Source of the DNA: Ziziphus jujuba | Taxonomy: Eukaryota > Streptophyta > Magnoliopsida > Rosales > Rhamnaceae | Assembly (NCBI RefSeq): GCF_031755915.1 | Contig: NC_083387.1 | Span: 1,082,501-1,146,500, forward strand | Reading direction: 5' to 3' | Length of the DNA: 64,000 nt | Part shown: positions 49,201-64,000 of the stretch, piece by piece | How positions within the stretch are numbered: position 1 is the first letter of the stretch | Layout of the letters: each line of letters starts with the position of its first letter | Notes under the pieces: generated by a model | What the model saw: the letters and a program-made list of their open reading frames with translations, nothing else | Told to the model about the DNA's origin: nothing | Databases searched by the model: none | Made by a program: the position numbers and the translations under genes

Positions 49201-51084
49201 AGTAGGTCTTGTATTATATCGTTGATAATGATATGCACTCTATATCAGTTTTCTCAGTTTTCTTCTTTCAATGATTGTTTACATTTAATTGATGATGTTA
49301 ACTTACATTTAATTGATGATGTTAACACACCATTCTTTTGGTGTACAGCAAACTTGCATGGATGAATATGGGGTATAAGAACAAATATGCATCTCCCTTA
49401 GCAGATCTGTTAGCCTTCAGGAAGGTTTTCTCCTTTCTCATACCATGTTATAATTTAATTGCTTCCGGTTTTAAACATTACAACTTAAGTTCATGCAATT
49501 GAAATGGTTTTCTATCTTGGACACTTGGCTTCAGGATGCTTCTTTTAACTGCTTGTTTTAATTGATTCAGTTCTCCTGATACATTGTCTTGCCTCCATTT
49601 ATTCCTTGAAGATAAAAGCTAGGTTAGGTGGTCGTGTTCGGCTTATAATATCTGGAGGTGCACCCTTGAGCTCTGAGATCGAAGAATTCTTGCGGGTTAC
49701 ATGCTGTGCTTTTGTCGTCCAAGGCTATGGTAATAACCTTTCCTTTTTGCAGTCAAGATATATATATATATATGTATGTATAGAATAACAGACTACCAAA
49801 GGTATTGTTTAGATTCTCTAAGTTGAGAGCTGATTTTTCATCAGAAAATTTTTCTTATACAGCTTTATATAGACATTTAACTAATCACATTGTGATTTAT
49901 TCAGGATTGACAGAAACTTGTGGGCCGACAACTCTTGGTTATCCGGATGAAATGAGCATGGTTGGTGCTGTAGGCACTGTAGCTGTATACAATGAGATGC
50001 GGCTGGAGGAGGTTCCAGAGATGAACTACAATCCACTTGGAAATCCTCCTTGTGGAGAGATATGTATCAAAGGGAAAAGTACGTTTACCGAGTACTACAA
50101 AAATCCTGAATTGACTAAAGAAGCAATCAAAGATGGGTGGTTTCATACAGGTCCAGCAGAACTAATTCTAGTCCAGAATTTTCCTTAAAAAAGGTTTTAT
50201 GTTTTCTGATTCTTTTCACTCTTTGTCATCTTCAGGGGACATAGGGCAAATGCTTCCAAATGGAACTATTAAGATAATTGACAGGAAGAAGAATCTCATA
50301 AAACTCTCCCAAGGAGAGTATATTGCGCTTGAGTACCTGGAAAATGTTTATGGTATCACTCCAATTGTTGAAGATGTGAGTATCAATATCTTGCTTTTAG
50401 CTTCTGTTTGAGGAGGTTACATTGACTGTCTGATTTTTTTTTTCCTGTTCCATTGTTTGGAAGATCTGGGTTTATGGGAACAGCTTCAAATCATCGCTGG
50501 TGGCCGTAGTGGTACCGCATGAAGAAAACACCAAAAGATGGGCATATTTAAATGGTTTTGTGGGTTCACTCTCTGAACATTGTGCTCTTCAGCAGCTAAA
50601 TAGTTATATCCTTTCCGAGTTGAAGTTAACAGCTGAGAGAAACAAGGTAATATCTCTATAGAATTGATCTTTTGAAGTTGTTTCCGTTATGTTTATTTAT
50701 GGGATAAGCATAAACGGTTCCTTCTAGTTTCTCTAATATCCTCAACTTCATTTTTCAACCAGCTTAGAGGTTTTGAAAATATCAGAGCAATCATTCTGGA
50801 ACCTAGACCTTTTGACATGGAAAGAGATTTGATTACCGCAACAATGAAAAAGAAAAGAAATCAGCTGCTCAAGTATTATCAGGTAAACTGAAATACAACG
50901 TAACAAAATCTTTCTGCCATAAAAAAAATAAATAAATAAATAAAGTCGAATTACTATGTAAACAAAAATTGTCCAAGAAAAATCTATAAAATTTTGAAGC
51001 AACTGATGACTTTCACGTTCAAACGTTCTGCAGGATCAAATTGATGAACTTTACAGTAACTTGGCTGGAAAATGGTCAAGGTGA
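46262..51084 (+). CDS. LACS1: Long-chain acyl-CoA synthetase, LACS1/CER8 type
   Basis: Nineteen coding exons: 46262-46407, 46656-46719, 46855-46944, 47084-47140, 47239-47287, 47434-47510, 47628-47667, 47742-47836, 48217-48384, 48553-48663, 48945-49032, 49131-49197, 49349-49424, 49612-49729, 49905-50150, 50236-50375, 50464-50646, 50763-50882, 51034-51084; 661 residues, one more than I recall for Arabidopsis LACS1. It activates long and very-long-chain fatty acids to CoA thioesters for wax and cutin synthesis at the ER. AMP-binding motifs are IMYTSGTSGNPKGV (near residue 225), YLSFLPLAHILDR, VVQGYGLTET, GWFHTGDIGQ and the catalytic-lysine region RKKNLIKLSQGEY. The KIFSAQVEEG..GPVYRNLL N-terminus is that of LACS1 rather than LACS2. 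The intron after exon 11 appears to start with GC instead of GT. Confidence 0.95.
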
Positions 51085-51650
51085 AGTCCTCAAGGTCTTC
51101 AAATTCAGAGCAACAGACTTTCTTGAATATATTATTTTATATTATAGAAAAATATTAGTTACTTATGCCAAAGCGGTTCAATCCCCAATGTTTTATGTAT
51201 GACATATTAAGCTGAAATGACTTCCCTAGGCTTATCAAGAACAGCCTCTGTTTACTATTCATAGTAATTAGTCAACTATAAGTTGCTTGTTCCCATGCCC
51301 CAGAAACACGATGTTCTCGATTGGCTTGGATTATAGTCAAGCTGTCTTTTTGCACTTACTTATATTGTATGGCTGGCCTTTTCCATAAAATGAGCTTGTG
51401 CTCTCCACGTATATTGAATCTCACATCAGCTTTGACTACTTCCATTGGAAAATTTGAGTCTTTCAACCCAAAATCTCCATTAATTCCCCGTCAACATAAA
51501 TCTTTCCAATCTTTAATAGTATTAATTATTCCTCTAATTTTTCTTCATTAGAAGGGGAAAAAGAAAAATGGAAACCAAGTAATAGCATATCCTTTTGAAG
51601 AACCAAAACCAAATGCAAATATTTCCCAATAACAAACTAGTCACAACGTT
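51085..51650. other. Gap between LACS1 and the PPR gene
   Basis: These 566 bases hold the LACS1 3' UTR and the presumed short promoter and leader of the PPR gene. No other feature is seen. Confidence 0.6.
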
Positions 51651-53273
51651 ATGTTACACACCATTCGCAGGTTAGCCAGGCACCCCCATTTCCTGTCCCT
51701 GACCACTTTTTCTTGTCATCACATTCCGACTCCGACTCTCAATTGCATGCTTCACCACCATTATTCAATTTCCATGGAAAATGATGCGCGCAGACTTTTC
51801 GACCAAAATCCCACATCCCGAAGCATAGGCTCCTGGAACATGATGATCGCCTCCTACCTTCAAAGCGGCCAACTCCGAAAGGCTCAGGACTTGTTCGACC
51901 AAATGCCAGTGAAGGACGTAGTTTCGTGGAACACCATGTTGTCGGGCTTACGCAAAAGTAAAAACCCACATGGAGTGTATATCTGTTTCATACAAATGAT
52001 GAGGATCGGTTTTAGACCCAACGACCATACAATCTCCGTGGTAGTCAGCGCGGTGTTGAAAACAGAGTTCATCGTTTTGGTCCCCCAAATTCACGTTTTT
52101 GAAGTAAAAAGTTTGGCACCTAACCCAAATGTGTTTGTCGGGTCGGCATTAATGGTAGGGTATGCGAATCTGGGCAATCCGGTAGCTATGAGTAGAGTGT
52201 TTGATGAGATTTTAGAAAGAGACGTTACCTCTTGGAATGCATTGGTTTCGGGTTATATGGAAATGGGGTACACAAAAGAGGCTCTGAGAGTTTTTGATGC
52301 CATGCCGGAGAAGAATGTAGTTTCTTGGACTAGTTTGTTAAAAGGGTACATTCATAATAGGATGATTAACAAGGCTCGGGATGTTTTCAACAAAATGGGC
52401 GAAAGGAATGTGGTTTCTTGGACCGCAATGATTAATGGATATGTGCAAAACCAGAACCTCGTGAATGGTTGGAAGCTTTTTCGTTTGATGTTGAGATCAG
52501 GGACTATTCCTCCTAATCATTTTACGTTTTCAAGTGTGTTAGATGCATGCGCAGGTTGTTCTTCGCTTCTCATGGGCCAGCAAGTTCATACAGGGATTGT
52601 AAAGTACGGGATACCAGATGATATCGTCTTGTCAACCTCGCTTGTTGATATGTATGCAAAATGCGGAGACACTGACGCAGCATTTCGAGTTTTCGAGGCC
52701 ATGCCTATTAAGAACTTGGTGTCATGGAATTCACTAATAGGAGGATGTGCTAGAAATGGCCGTGCTATGAGAGCATTGGAGATGTTCAACAGAATGACAG
52801 AGACCGGCACTAAACCTGATGAAGTTACATTCATCAACTTGTTATGGGCATGTGGGCATGGAGGATTGGTTGAGGAAGGAGAGAAGCACTTCGATTCCAT
52901 GGTGCGCAAGTACGGCATCCTAGCAGGGTTGGAGCATTATGCTTGCATGGTTGATCTTTATGGAAGGGCAGGTCAGCTAGAAAAAGCATATAAATTGATC
53001 AAAGTGATGCCATTTGAGCCAGATGTTGTTGTTTGGGGTGCATTGCTTGGAGCATGTTGTATGTATTCAAGTTTGGAACTTGGTGACTATGCTGCCCAGG
53101 GAATTAAGAAGCTGAAAGATGATCATCCTGCTATCTATTCAATGCTTTCAAAGATTCACGGTGAAAAAGGTGCCTGGAGCAGTGTAGCTGAATTGAAGGG
53201 AATCATGAAAAAGAAGAATGTTATGAAGCAGACTGCAGGCAGTTGGATTGTCTCTGATTTTGGCAAAAGATGA
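51651..53273 (+). CDS. Pentatricopeptide repeat protein, PLS class with an E-type tail
   Basis: This intronless gene encodes 540 residues, as is usual for PPR genes. It contains about a dozen PPR units of P, L and S type, recognisable by repeated WN(M/T/A)(M/L)..Y and A..(L/V)F..M signatures such as SWNMMIASYLQSGQLRKAQ, SWNALVSGYMEMGYTKEAL and SWNSLIGGCARNGRAMRAL. The tail VWGALLGACCMYSSLELG is an E motif, followed by an E+-like segment ending TAGSWI. There is no DYW deaminase domain. The N-terminus (MLHTIRRLARHPHFL) is basic and hydrophobic, suggesting a mitochondrial presequence. E-class proteins typically specify sites of organellar C-to-U RNA editing and recruit a deaminase in trans. I cannot name the target RNA or the Arabidopsis orthologue. 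Confidence 0.9.
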   Translation: MLHTIRRLARHPHFLSLTTFSCHHIPTPTLNCMLHHHYSISMENDARRLFDQNPTSRSIGSWNMMIASYLQSGQLRKAQDLFDQMPVKDVVSWNTMLSGLRKSKNPHGVYICFIQMMRIGFRPNDHTISVVVSAVLKTEFIVLVPQIHVFEVKSLAPNPNVFVGSALMVGYANLGNPVAMSRVFDEILERDVTSWNALVSGYMEMGYTKEALRVFDAMPEKNVVSWTSLLKGYIHNRMINKARDVFNKMGERNVVSWTAMINGYVQNQNLVNGWKLFRLMLRSGTIPPNHFTFSSVLDACAGCSSLLMGQQVHTGIVKYGIPDDIVLSTSLVDMYAKCGDTDAAFRVFEAMPIKNLVSWNSLIGGCARNGRAMRALEMFNRMTETGTKPDEVTFINLLWACGHGGLVEEGEKHFDSMVRKYGILAGLEHYACMVDLYGRAGQLEKAYKLIKVMPFEPDVVVWGALLGACCMYSSLELGDYAAQGIKKLKDDHPAIYSMLSKIHGEKGAWSSVAELKGIMKKKNVMKQTAGSWIVSDFGKR

Positions 53274-53813
53274 TCTGGCTTGGGGTTTTCATCTCCCTTA
53301 AAGCAGCATACATTAAGTGTTCCCATTTATTCTATAACTCCTTTTATTAGGGGTTGTAATTCAAATTTCATCTTAATTCATTATGGAAATTGTTTGGGAT
53401 TATGAAAAAGTTACGCGTTAGACTAATATTTCTAGAGGTTAATTTCATTATCGCCCTAAAAAATATAACAGCTGTTTTCAAAATGACATTTTCAAACCAT
53501 AAGTTTCAGCTTCTAATTGGACAGGGTGGCAGCAAATGCGTCCAAATCATATTTAATTCATTCTTTCCCCACCGTAAGTGCTAAATACCTAACATCTTGC
53601 TGCTAAATAACAGAATCCAAACAGATTGAAAAAGTTAGATAAGTTACAAATAAGAGTCTAAAATCTACCGTAGGAAGTGGTACAGAACATTCCCAAATCC
53701 ATTTTCACCGACAACTGAGCTCCAGAGACACAAAATGCATAAAAATAAAAAGATCAGCTGTCAGAGTTGCCCCATCTAAGGATAATCGATACCCAAGAGT
53801 CCAACTTGTAAGC
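53274..53813. other. Convergent gap between the PPR and PRP43 genes
   Basis: It holds both 3' UTRs. I see no further gene. Confidence 0.6.
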
Positions 53814-57144
<3,331 letters not shown>

Positions 57145-57166
57145 CAATCAAAAGCCTCAAACACGC

Positions 57167-57786
57167 CTGGACGGCACATATATAGACAATAGATTAGCCA
57201 ACAAAATACAAAGGATAATAAAGAAATATTTGAGTACTCATTGAAAATATTCTACAAAGAAATTAAGATCTTCATTATGAAGGTAATCACAAGAGTTACT
57301 ACAAACTTATTTACAAGCTACAATTTAAAACTTTCTGGGCATAGAATTCGTTTAAACAAAATTACGAACTGGGTACAACTTGTCCATCGGATGAGAACTG
57401 GCATGGCAAAGGATGATTTTACAGTTATGTGGGTTAAACATTAGTCAATTATAATATATTTCAGGGGGTTTTAGCTGCCTAGTTCAAATTCTAAAATAAG
57501 CCTCTCTTGCTCTCATTGGTATACTTTCCATCAGGGACCCAAATCAAATCAAGTATGTATCAGATTCAAATCTTTAAAAAAAAAATTTAATAATAATTAA
57601 GAAAAATAACAAAAACAAAAACCAACTTCCAAATTAATAACAACTTCGGTGAAAGGGTGGTTCCGGGAAATAAAAAACCGCCGAATGCAAACTTGAAACT
57701 ATTACGCCAAAAAGTTCAAAACTCGGAAAAATAAAAAATAAAAAATAAAAAATAAATGGAAAATATGAAACAAACTGGAAACTCAC
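57167..57786 (-). other. Predicted 5' UTR intron of the PRP43 gene
   Basis: On the minus strand a donor AATCG|GTGAGT (exon ends at 57787) pairs with an acceptor CCGTCCAG|GCGTG (exon resumes at 57166). The ATG follows 22 bases later. The upstream leader exon probably begins near 57950. Confidence 0.55.
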
Positions 57787-57959
57787 CGATTGGATTTAGG
57801 GGTATGGGAGAGGGAGAGAAGAGACCGCAAACACCTCCTTGCACCGCTATTAATTCACCGCTACAACGTCAACAAACCAACCACACAGATTGGGGGAGCA
57901 GAGGGGCGGCGTGAAGAAGAAGAACAAAATTAAAAGAAAAGCCGAACTTCCCAGAATTA

Positions 57960-59945
57960 CGGATTAGTCCCTCCTGTTTCTATTTTTTTCCCTGACGAGG
58001 AGTCCCTTCTTGTGTTATTTAGAGCCCTTTGTTAAACCGACAAAGTTTAGGTTTTAGCGGTTGAAATCTTTTGGGCTTTTTTTTATTGCTATTCTCCGTA
58101 TTAAGCCCCAGCCAACTGGGGGAACCTAACGGGGCCAATTCAATGGTCATATATTGGGCCGCTTTTGTTGGGTTTTTCATTTAGAAGAAAGCTGACCAAA
58201 TCCTAGCCGAAAAATTATTTCTGAAAAGAACATTGTAGCATTTTGTCCAAAACATATCTTCTTCTTCCCCTTTTTTTTTTTTTTTTTAATTCTTTACTTA
58301 ATATCCATCCAAAACGTATTGATAGAATATGTTACAACATAATAACCATTACTAAGACTATCAGCCAATTACAATAATAAAAACAAGTACCAGTTTTTGG
58401 ATCCATTTACATGTTTTTACGTATTTTCCCAAGTGGGCTATTCAGTCGAAGGCTATCTAGTTTATGCACTCTGCAAGTGTTTCGGGTAATGAGGTCATAG
58501 CTGGGCCATTAAGCTGGACTGAGCATTTTTGGGCCAAAACCAAATGTTTAAGAGTTCAAGCTCTCTGGAAAATTCTATTTGCCGTGGCATTTTTACTTTA
58601 TACACTTTCTTGCAATGGAAATTTCTGAAACCTCAAGTCATTTTCCTAAAATAAAAAGGGTGTATAAAGTTAATTTGGTAGTGTAAAAAAAGTGAATTTA
58701 GTATGGAAAATTGATACTGTGGAAGTGAAAAGGGTACATATTTCTATATCGAACCAAAGTATTCTTACCATCGAATAAATTTTTCAAGTAAAAATATGTA
58801 GGTGAGGAAAGAAGATGCAAAAATGCACTACGTAGTTAAATTTATAACCAACAATTGAAGTATTTTGGAGGATGGAACTTGAGACATAGCGAATTGAATG
58901 TGTATTTTGTGGTGGGATATATGGTTACCCGTGGAAAAGCTTTGGGTTTGGTTGGTGGGCAAGCGCATATATTTTATACAAATAAAACAAAAGGTTGACA
59001 CATTTTGGGCTGTGCTCACCAGGTGTGTTACCAAGTCCCTCCTCCACCACTCCCACCACCAACCCCTACTTCAACTCTTAAATAGTCAATTTAATATTAT
59101 TGCACCATAATATTCTTTCTTCTTTCTTTCTTAATGATATATACATGTTTTTAACTTTTTTCTAAAATTATTATAGAAGCTAGCTACTAGATGATCCGTA
59201 AGTGTAGTTGATACCACCATAGACCTTACACATTAAATGTATGGGCGAACTATATTTACAAGTATAGACAAAGACAAAGAACTTTAGCGGGAAAAAAAAA
59301 AAAAAAAAGACAAAGACAAAGAAATGAAAACTTTCAATTATCAGGCAATTTAGATTACTACAAGCAAGTAATTAACCACTTTGACTCTATAATTACAAGT
59401 TTCATTATCAGTGTAATATAATTAAATATTTCCTTTCAAACTCAACCTAAGTCTCTTATATTATATTGCCAAAAAAATAAAAATGTCTCTTCTATTATAA
59501 TATTACTTCAATTTTCTGAGGCCACCTAATGTGATGTGGTAATCCACCGCTCCGGATCTCAAGGCAAGACTTTTGGTTAAAAAAAAAAAAAAATTAAAAA
59601 TCTACAGAAATTATAGCTCCATTACTCTAACATGTACGTATATACATGCATGAACAAGAAAAGTTATATATGTGTCTGTATAAGTGCTTTGTCCTAATGT
59701 AGACAAGTAGGCTGACGAGGGTGGCCCTTTGTCTTTAATATACATACAGATCTAGACTGAGTGCATGTAGTTATATTTAACTAATAACAATTTATTATGT
59801 ATAAATCGTATCCAAAAGTTTGTAATATTGATCATGTATATATATATATATATAATAAAAATTCTCAACTTCCACATTGGGAAGCAAAAGAGATGTGATA
59901 ACAAACACTAATTAATTATTGTTATACCTTCCATGATTGTTCTTG

Positions 59946-59977
<32 letters not shown>

Positions 59978-61214
59978 TCGGCATGCAACAATTATGCACA
60001 AATATATAAACAGATAATATAATATATACTTAATTAATCATAAAAGAATAAAAATCTTAGTTAGAGTTGGAGATAGAGGGTGATCTTTCGTATCTTTTAG
60101 AGTTGAAGATTTGTTATATTGGAAAGTCACATGGGGGAGTTTGAGTTGCAATATTTGAAAATCCAATTCCAAATGCGAGAACGTACCTACACTTAATATA
60201 TTTCGGATAGGTAGTTAGAAGTTATGGCTCATGAATTAAATGATACCCCCATCCAAAAACCCACTTCATAATTGATAAGATTGAGATAGAGAAAACTGAA
60301 AAGGCTTTCTGCAACTCCAAGCCTAAGCCCCAGTACTATTATTGAACCAAATATTCCATGGACTGTCAATTTACATATATACATACATAGCTACATTCAG
60401 ACTGGGTAATTACACTACGCTATCACTACCCCTTAAGCTGGCTTTTCGTCTATACCCCAAATCCAAGTTTTTCTACCTACTATCAAGCCCCACTAATCTA
60501 ATCCTAATATTATGGATCTCGTCCCTCAAATTGACTGGTATTTCATTTTCTTGCCTGCTGGTGCTAAATTTGTTGGTTTTATAATATAATAAATTGACAA
60601 CAATAAAAAGTAGATCCAGATCAGTTTTAGACGTATGTAACTCACATATAAAGTTGTTTACATAAAAATATCTTGCGAAAGATGTCCACAAAATGGCGGT
60701 GCATGTCCCTCTCCAGCCAATTAATTATTTGTCAATTGAGGATTACTTTCTTCCAAAATAATTTAATTTCATTAAAAATAAAATGATCATGAAAGAAACG
60801 TTTAAAGGAATAGTAGAAATATCGAGAATATGTACGTGTATGGCTATTATAGGAGGCACCTGGCATGTGGGAAGCAAAAAGTAGTACTGCCAGGTTAATT
60901 TTTGACGTGGAACATGTGATATTTATGAATCCAGAATGCTAGCTAACCTAGACAAGACTTAATCAGTTTGCATCCCAATACATAATTAGTAAAATTTTGG
61001 AGCGTCAAAGTATACTCAGCATTAAATCCAAAGTGACATGCACAAATGACTCAAACCTACCCAATAATATATCATCCTTTTTTATGCATCAAAAAAATTA
61101 TTATATATAAAATTCAAAAAAATATATGCCCAAATGAAGTTATCATCATCAAATACTAATTTTTAACCATATTATTTATTATGTTCGACATATGAATTCA
61201 CAAAAGTTTGTAAA

Positions 61215-61261
<47 letters not shown>

Positions 61262-61660
61262 TGTATGTATGTATGTATGTATGTATGTATGTATGTATGT
61301 ATGTATGTATATACAATACCACAAAAAAAAAAAAAAACCAAAAAAGACCAAAAAAAACCAAAAACAAAAACAAAACAAACGAATAAGTAAACAAAATTTT
61401 ATATATAGTGAGAGAGAAAAAGAATATACTAGATTTATATTTCCTTTTCCGCTATGACTCGCGACTCTAATTGATCATAAACTAATGCAGCTAGCTTTTG
61501 AAAAACAAATAACGCAGCAACAAATGAATTTGAAAGGGTAAGTGCAACATCATATCCACACGAACTGCCATTACAAGACAACTTTTAACGTGGCATCTTG
61601 GTGATATTACACACGGAAAATATGGGGTTTTAGCTAGGGTTTTTTTTTTTTTTTTTTTTT
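57960..61660. other. Intergenic region between PRP43 and GPAT
   Basis: No gene is supported in this 3.7 kb. It contains poly-A and poly-T runs, TA and CT microsatellites (59838-59853 and about 59947-59968) and a GTAT array. Open frames over the GTAT array are repeat artefacts. Confidence 0.55.
61214..61310. repeat. Compound (TA)n(GTAT)n microsatellite
   Basis: About 20 bases of TA are followed by about 19 uninterrupted GTAT units (61235-61310). The array is likely to be highly length-polymorphic. Confidence 0.95.
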
Positions 61661-61668
61661 TGTCCATA

Positions 61669-62647
61669 TTACTTTGTACAAGTTATCCCTTCGTTGCCTG
61701 CTAAAATCAAGTATTTGTCTCTCCTTGTAAGTTTTGTTCGTTCAAATCCCAAGGCTTTGCCAAGCTCACTTTGCACGTAATTAGCCACTTCAAATCTTGA
61801 GGATGAATCATTATTATTATTACCGTCATAACACCCTGAAGACAACCCCAAAACCTTGTCAAGTAATTGGACGGTGTAGATTGGAGCTGGGTTCATCAGG
61901 AAGAAAATGGGGTCCAAACACTTGAGCCCACCTGCCGTTGTGCCGTGGAACATGCTAACGTGTGTATTAACGGCTACAGGAACAATTTCTTCAGTAATTT
62001 CTGAAAACAAAGGGCTAAACCTCAAGAGGTATGGTTCTCTACATGTAGTTCCCTCGGGGCAAATGACCAAGTCCCCTTGACTCAACAACCTTTCCATTGT
62101 ATTTGCATCCTTATCACGGTTCCTTGTCAAACGGACGGTCTTGATTGGTGATATTATTTCAGACATTCTACTTAGGCTGTAGGTGAGGGCGATGAGATTG
62201 GTCTTCAACGCGAAGGCAAGGTAGAGAGGGTCTAGTAAGGTTCTATGGTTGCACACGTAGAGAAGACCTTTGGGCTTCTTCTTCTTCTTCTCATCTTTCT
62301 CGCCTTCCTCAATAATTTTGGTTTTGGGCTTAGTGACCGTCAAGCGAAGCCCAGTGAAGGCTAACAACGGGGACGACATGCCGTATGGAAGGGATACGGC
62401 AATAAAAATCCTCAAAACAGCAAGGGTAAACCCAAATGGTACCCACATCAACATTACAAGAGTTTCAAGTGGGGTTGGCCTGAGAGCCAATCTGCCGTCG
62501 TGGAAAATAAGCGGCTTGGGGTACTTTTCTCTTGGTAGGTTCTGCCAGCTCCTCTTATCCGTGTTGTTCACTAAATAAACTTCCTGATAATTAAATGCAA
62601 CAAAGTTTTTAGTAAGCGTCACATTTTAATTCGAAAGCTAGCTAACC

Positions 62648-62678
<31 letters not shown>

Positions 62679-63490
62679 ATTTGCCATGTGTCTATATAAT
62701 TATATTTAAAAAAAAAAAAAAGAATAATAATAACAGTAATAATTAATTAAATTAATTGACGACTTACCTTGCAATAAGAAAACAATTGGTAACGATCGGG
62801 AAATTTGTTGAAGCTGCTAGAAGTGATGCCAATTATATCGGAACCCAATTTCTTTTCTGCAATAATTTCCTCCATAAACGGCGTAACTTTCTTCCTCTCT
62901 TCCATGAGTCCCAAAAAGTAACCACGAAACACCTTGAGTTCTCTCCCAACCACGAAATCAATCTGCAAATAATCTCTCAAGAAGCTCTCCACCATGACTA
63001 CTGGGAAATTGGTCACAGCAACTTTCTTAGTACCCCTTTGGACAATTTCAAAGGCTTCCAAGCAAACGTCCTCTAAGAAGAACTTAGGCAACACAGCACT
63101 CCCAAGTCTAAAGCTCTCCTTCTTGATCCCAAAGAAGCAAACCATGACCATTATTTTCAAGCCCGTTTCTTGGTCCACCAAACAGATTAAAGGGTATAGA
63201 AGGAAAAGAATGAAAGACCTAAGGAGACCTCCAGCTTCAAACGCCACAAGCATGAAGTAAGGGAAAAAAGACGAGGATTTTAGAAGAGCTCCTTCTACGT
63301 TGAAGATTAGTGTGTGGGGGTCGGAGAGATCTGATCTGTGGACAGAGGAAGGGTATTTTTGGTATTTCAAATGGGAGGTTGCAGCTCCTGCATGGCTGTT
63401 GCTAAAAGTCTTCCGCAAACTTTTGAGTTTCCCGAAAAGAATGCGATAGAAGAAGAAAAAAAATGTTTCGAAGAGAAAAGCTTTTCCCAT
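61669..63490 (-). CDS. Glycerol-3-phosphate acyltransferase, GPAT2/GPAT3 type
   Basis: Two exons in transcript order: 63490-62768 and 62583-61669; 545 residues. Land-plant-specific GPATs transfer acyl groups from acyl-CoA to glycerol-3-phosphate, often at sn-2. The acyltransferase domain has block I NHRTLLD (Asn353 to Asp359), block III CPEGTT (Glu418-Gly419) and block IV IVPVAVN, with hydrophobic segments near residues 282-310. The N-terminal half is HAD-phosphatase-like, but motif I reads FNVEG (63-67) where active cutin-type GPAT4/6/8 enzymes have DxDG, so phosphatase activity is probably lost, as I recall for GPAT1-3. A Lys/Glu-rich insert (KIIEEGEKDEKKKKKPKG) precedes block I. A two-exon structure is usual for the family. 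Neighbouring GA2ox and NFU homologues recall At1g02390-02400 (GPAT2) and At4g01940-01950 (GPAT3). Confidence 0.93.
62651..62679. repeat. (GA)n microsatellite in the GPAT intron
   Basis: About 28 bases of GA lie within the 184-base GPAT intron (62584-62767). Confidence 0.9.
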
Positions 63491-63633
63491 TTTGGAGTTT
63501 GGATTTTTTTTTTTTTTTTTCCTCCTTTTTTCTCTTTCTTCTTTTTGAAAAAGAGTTATGGAGTTTTTTTTTTTTTTTTTTAAGTGTTTTTTTGAAAGAA
63601 GTTTGTGTACATTTTTAGCATGGTGTTTGTGTT

Positions 63634-63643
63634 CTTATATACA
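63634..63643 (-). promoter_or_regulatory. Probable TATA box of the GPAT gene
   Basis: The minus strand reads tgtatataag, about 145 bases upstream of the GPAT ATG. The intervening leader is A-rich and poly-A on that strand. Confidence 0.45.
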
Positions 63644-64000
63644 AATGGGGAAATAAAAAAGCCCTCGTATTTCAACTTAATTACAATAGTGGTATGTTGC
63701 TCCCAAAGTGCCTGCCAACCATAGAAGAAGGGGGCGGGGGGTGGGTGTTGGCGTTCCATGCAATTTCCTTTGTATAGATGGTCCATGTCGACACTGTCTT
63801 GCACAGGTTGAAAAATAGAGATTAACATGCCATAAGATATACCATGCACCAAAAAAATATAAAGCCTTAACCAAATATTTATTAAACTGACTGTGATATA
63901 GCCACTGTTGACTGTTTCGAAGAAAACAAAAAATTGGTAATTAATCAATTTTATTTTTCAATGATAATTTGTTTTTTCTTTTTCTTTTTGAAACGATGAT
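63644..64000. other. Upstream region of GPAT to the window end
   Basis: This is presumed promoter DNA. A C-rich/G-rich patch occurs near 63730-63750. The open frames present have no recognisable protein features. Confidence 0.5.

Noticed and set aside
61214..61310. Regularly repeated sequence that could be mistaken for a repeat array of functional type
   Set aside because: It is a simple tetranucleotide microsatellite with no spacers.
61172..61457. Overlapping frames encoding His-Thr-Tyr-Ile or Met-Tyr-Val-Cys repeats
   Set aside because: They are translations of the GTAT microsatellite.
63580..63948. Minus-strand 122-codon frame upstream of GPAT
   Set aside because: It overlaps the presumed GPAT promoter and TATA box, and no protein family is recognised.

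Overview
This is plant nuclear DNA, most likely from a woody rosid eudicot. The evidence is many small exons with GT-AG introns, AT-rich intergenic DNA full of TA, GA and CA microsatellites, TATA boxes, telo-box motifs, and proteins that match Arabidopsis families along their whole length. I cannot name the species. I support eleven protein-coding genes and one non-coding RNA gene. All exon borders were placed by eye from reading frame, splice signals and recalled family sequences.

Layout. 1-15 kb: an R2R3-MYB of the MYB2/MYB108 group (+), a pectin methylesterase (+) and a C19 gibberellin 2-oxidase (-), all widely spaced. 15.2-24.9 kb: AT-rich DNA with no gene I can support. 25.07-25.96 kb: a TAS3 trans-acting siRNA locus on the minus strand, absent from any protein-based annotation. 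It has two miR390 sites (one carrying the position 10/11 mismatches of the non-cleaved site), a perfect tasiR-ARF in near-perfect 21-nt register, a degenerate neighbouring copy, an upstream intron and a recent 74-bp tandem duplication. 26.6-42 kb: a dense block with SWC4 (+), an Insig-like six-helix membrane protein (+), a plastid NFU scaffold (-) and an agenet/DUF724 protein (+). 45-57.8 kb: a LACS1-type long-chain acyl-CoA synthetase (+), an intronless PPR protein (+) and the PRP43-type DEAH helicase (-). 61.7-63.5 kb: a GPAT2/3-type acyltransferase (-).

The genes do not form one pathway. From memory, the order MYB2 - SWC4 - DUF724 - LACS1 - DEAH helicase is the order of Arabidopsis At2g47190-At2g47250. 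The GA2ox/GPAT and Insig-like/NFU/GPAT members recall At1g02390-02400 and At4g01935-01950. The window may therefore hold an unfractionated ancestral block whose members are split among duplicated Arabidopsis segments.

Links by function: LACS1 and the GPAT both handle acyl chains (CoA activation; glycerol-3-phosphate acylation). GA2ox inactivates gibberellin. TAS3 feeds auxin-response control through ARF2/3/4. SWC4 is a subunit of the H2A.Z-depositing SWR1 complex.
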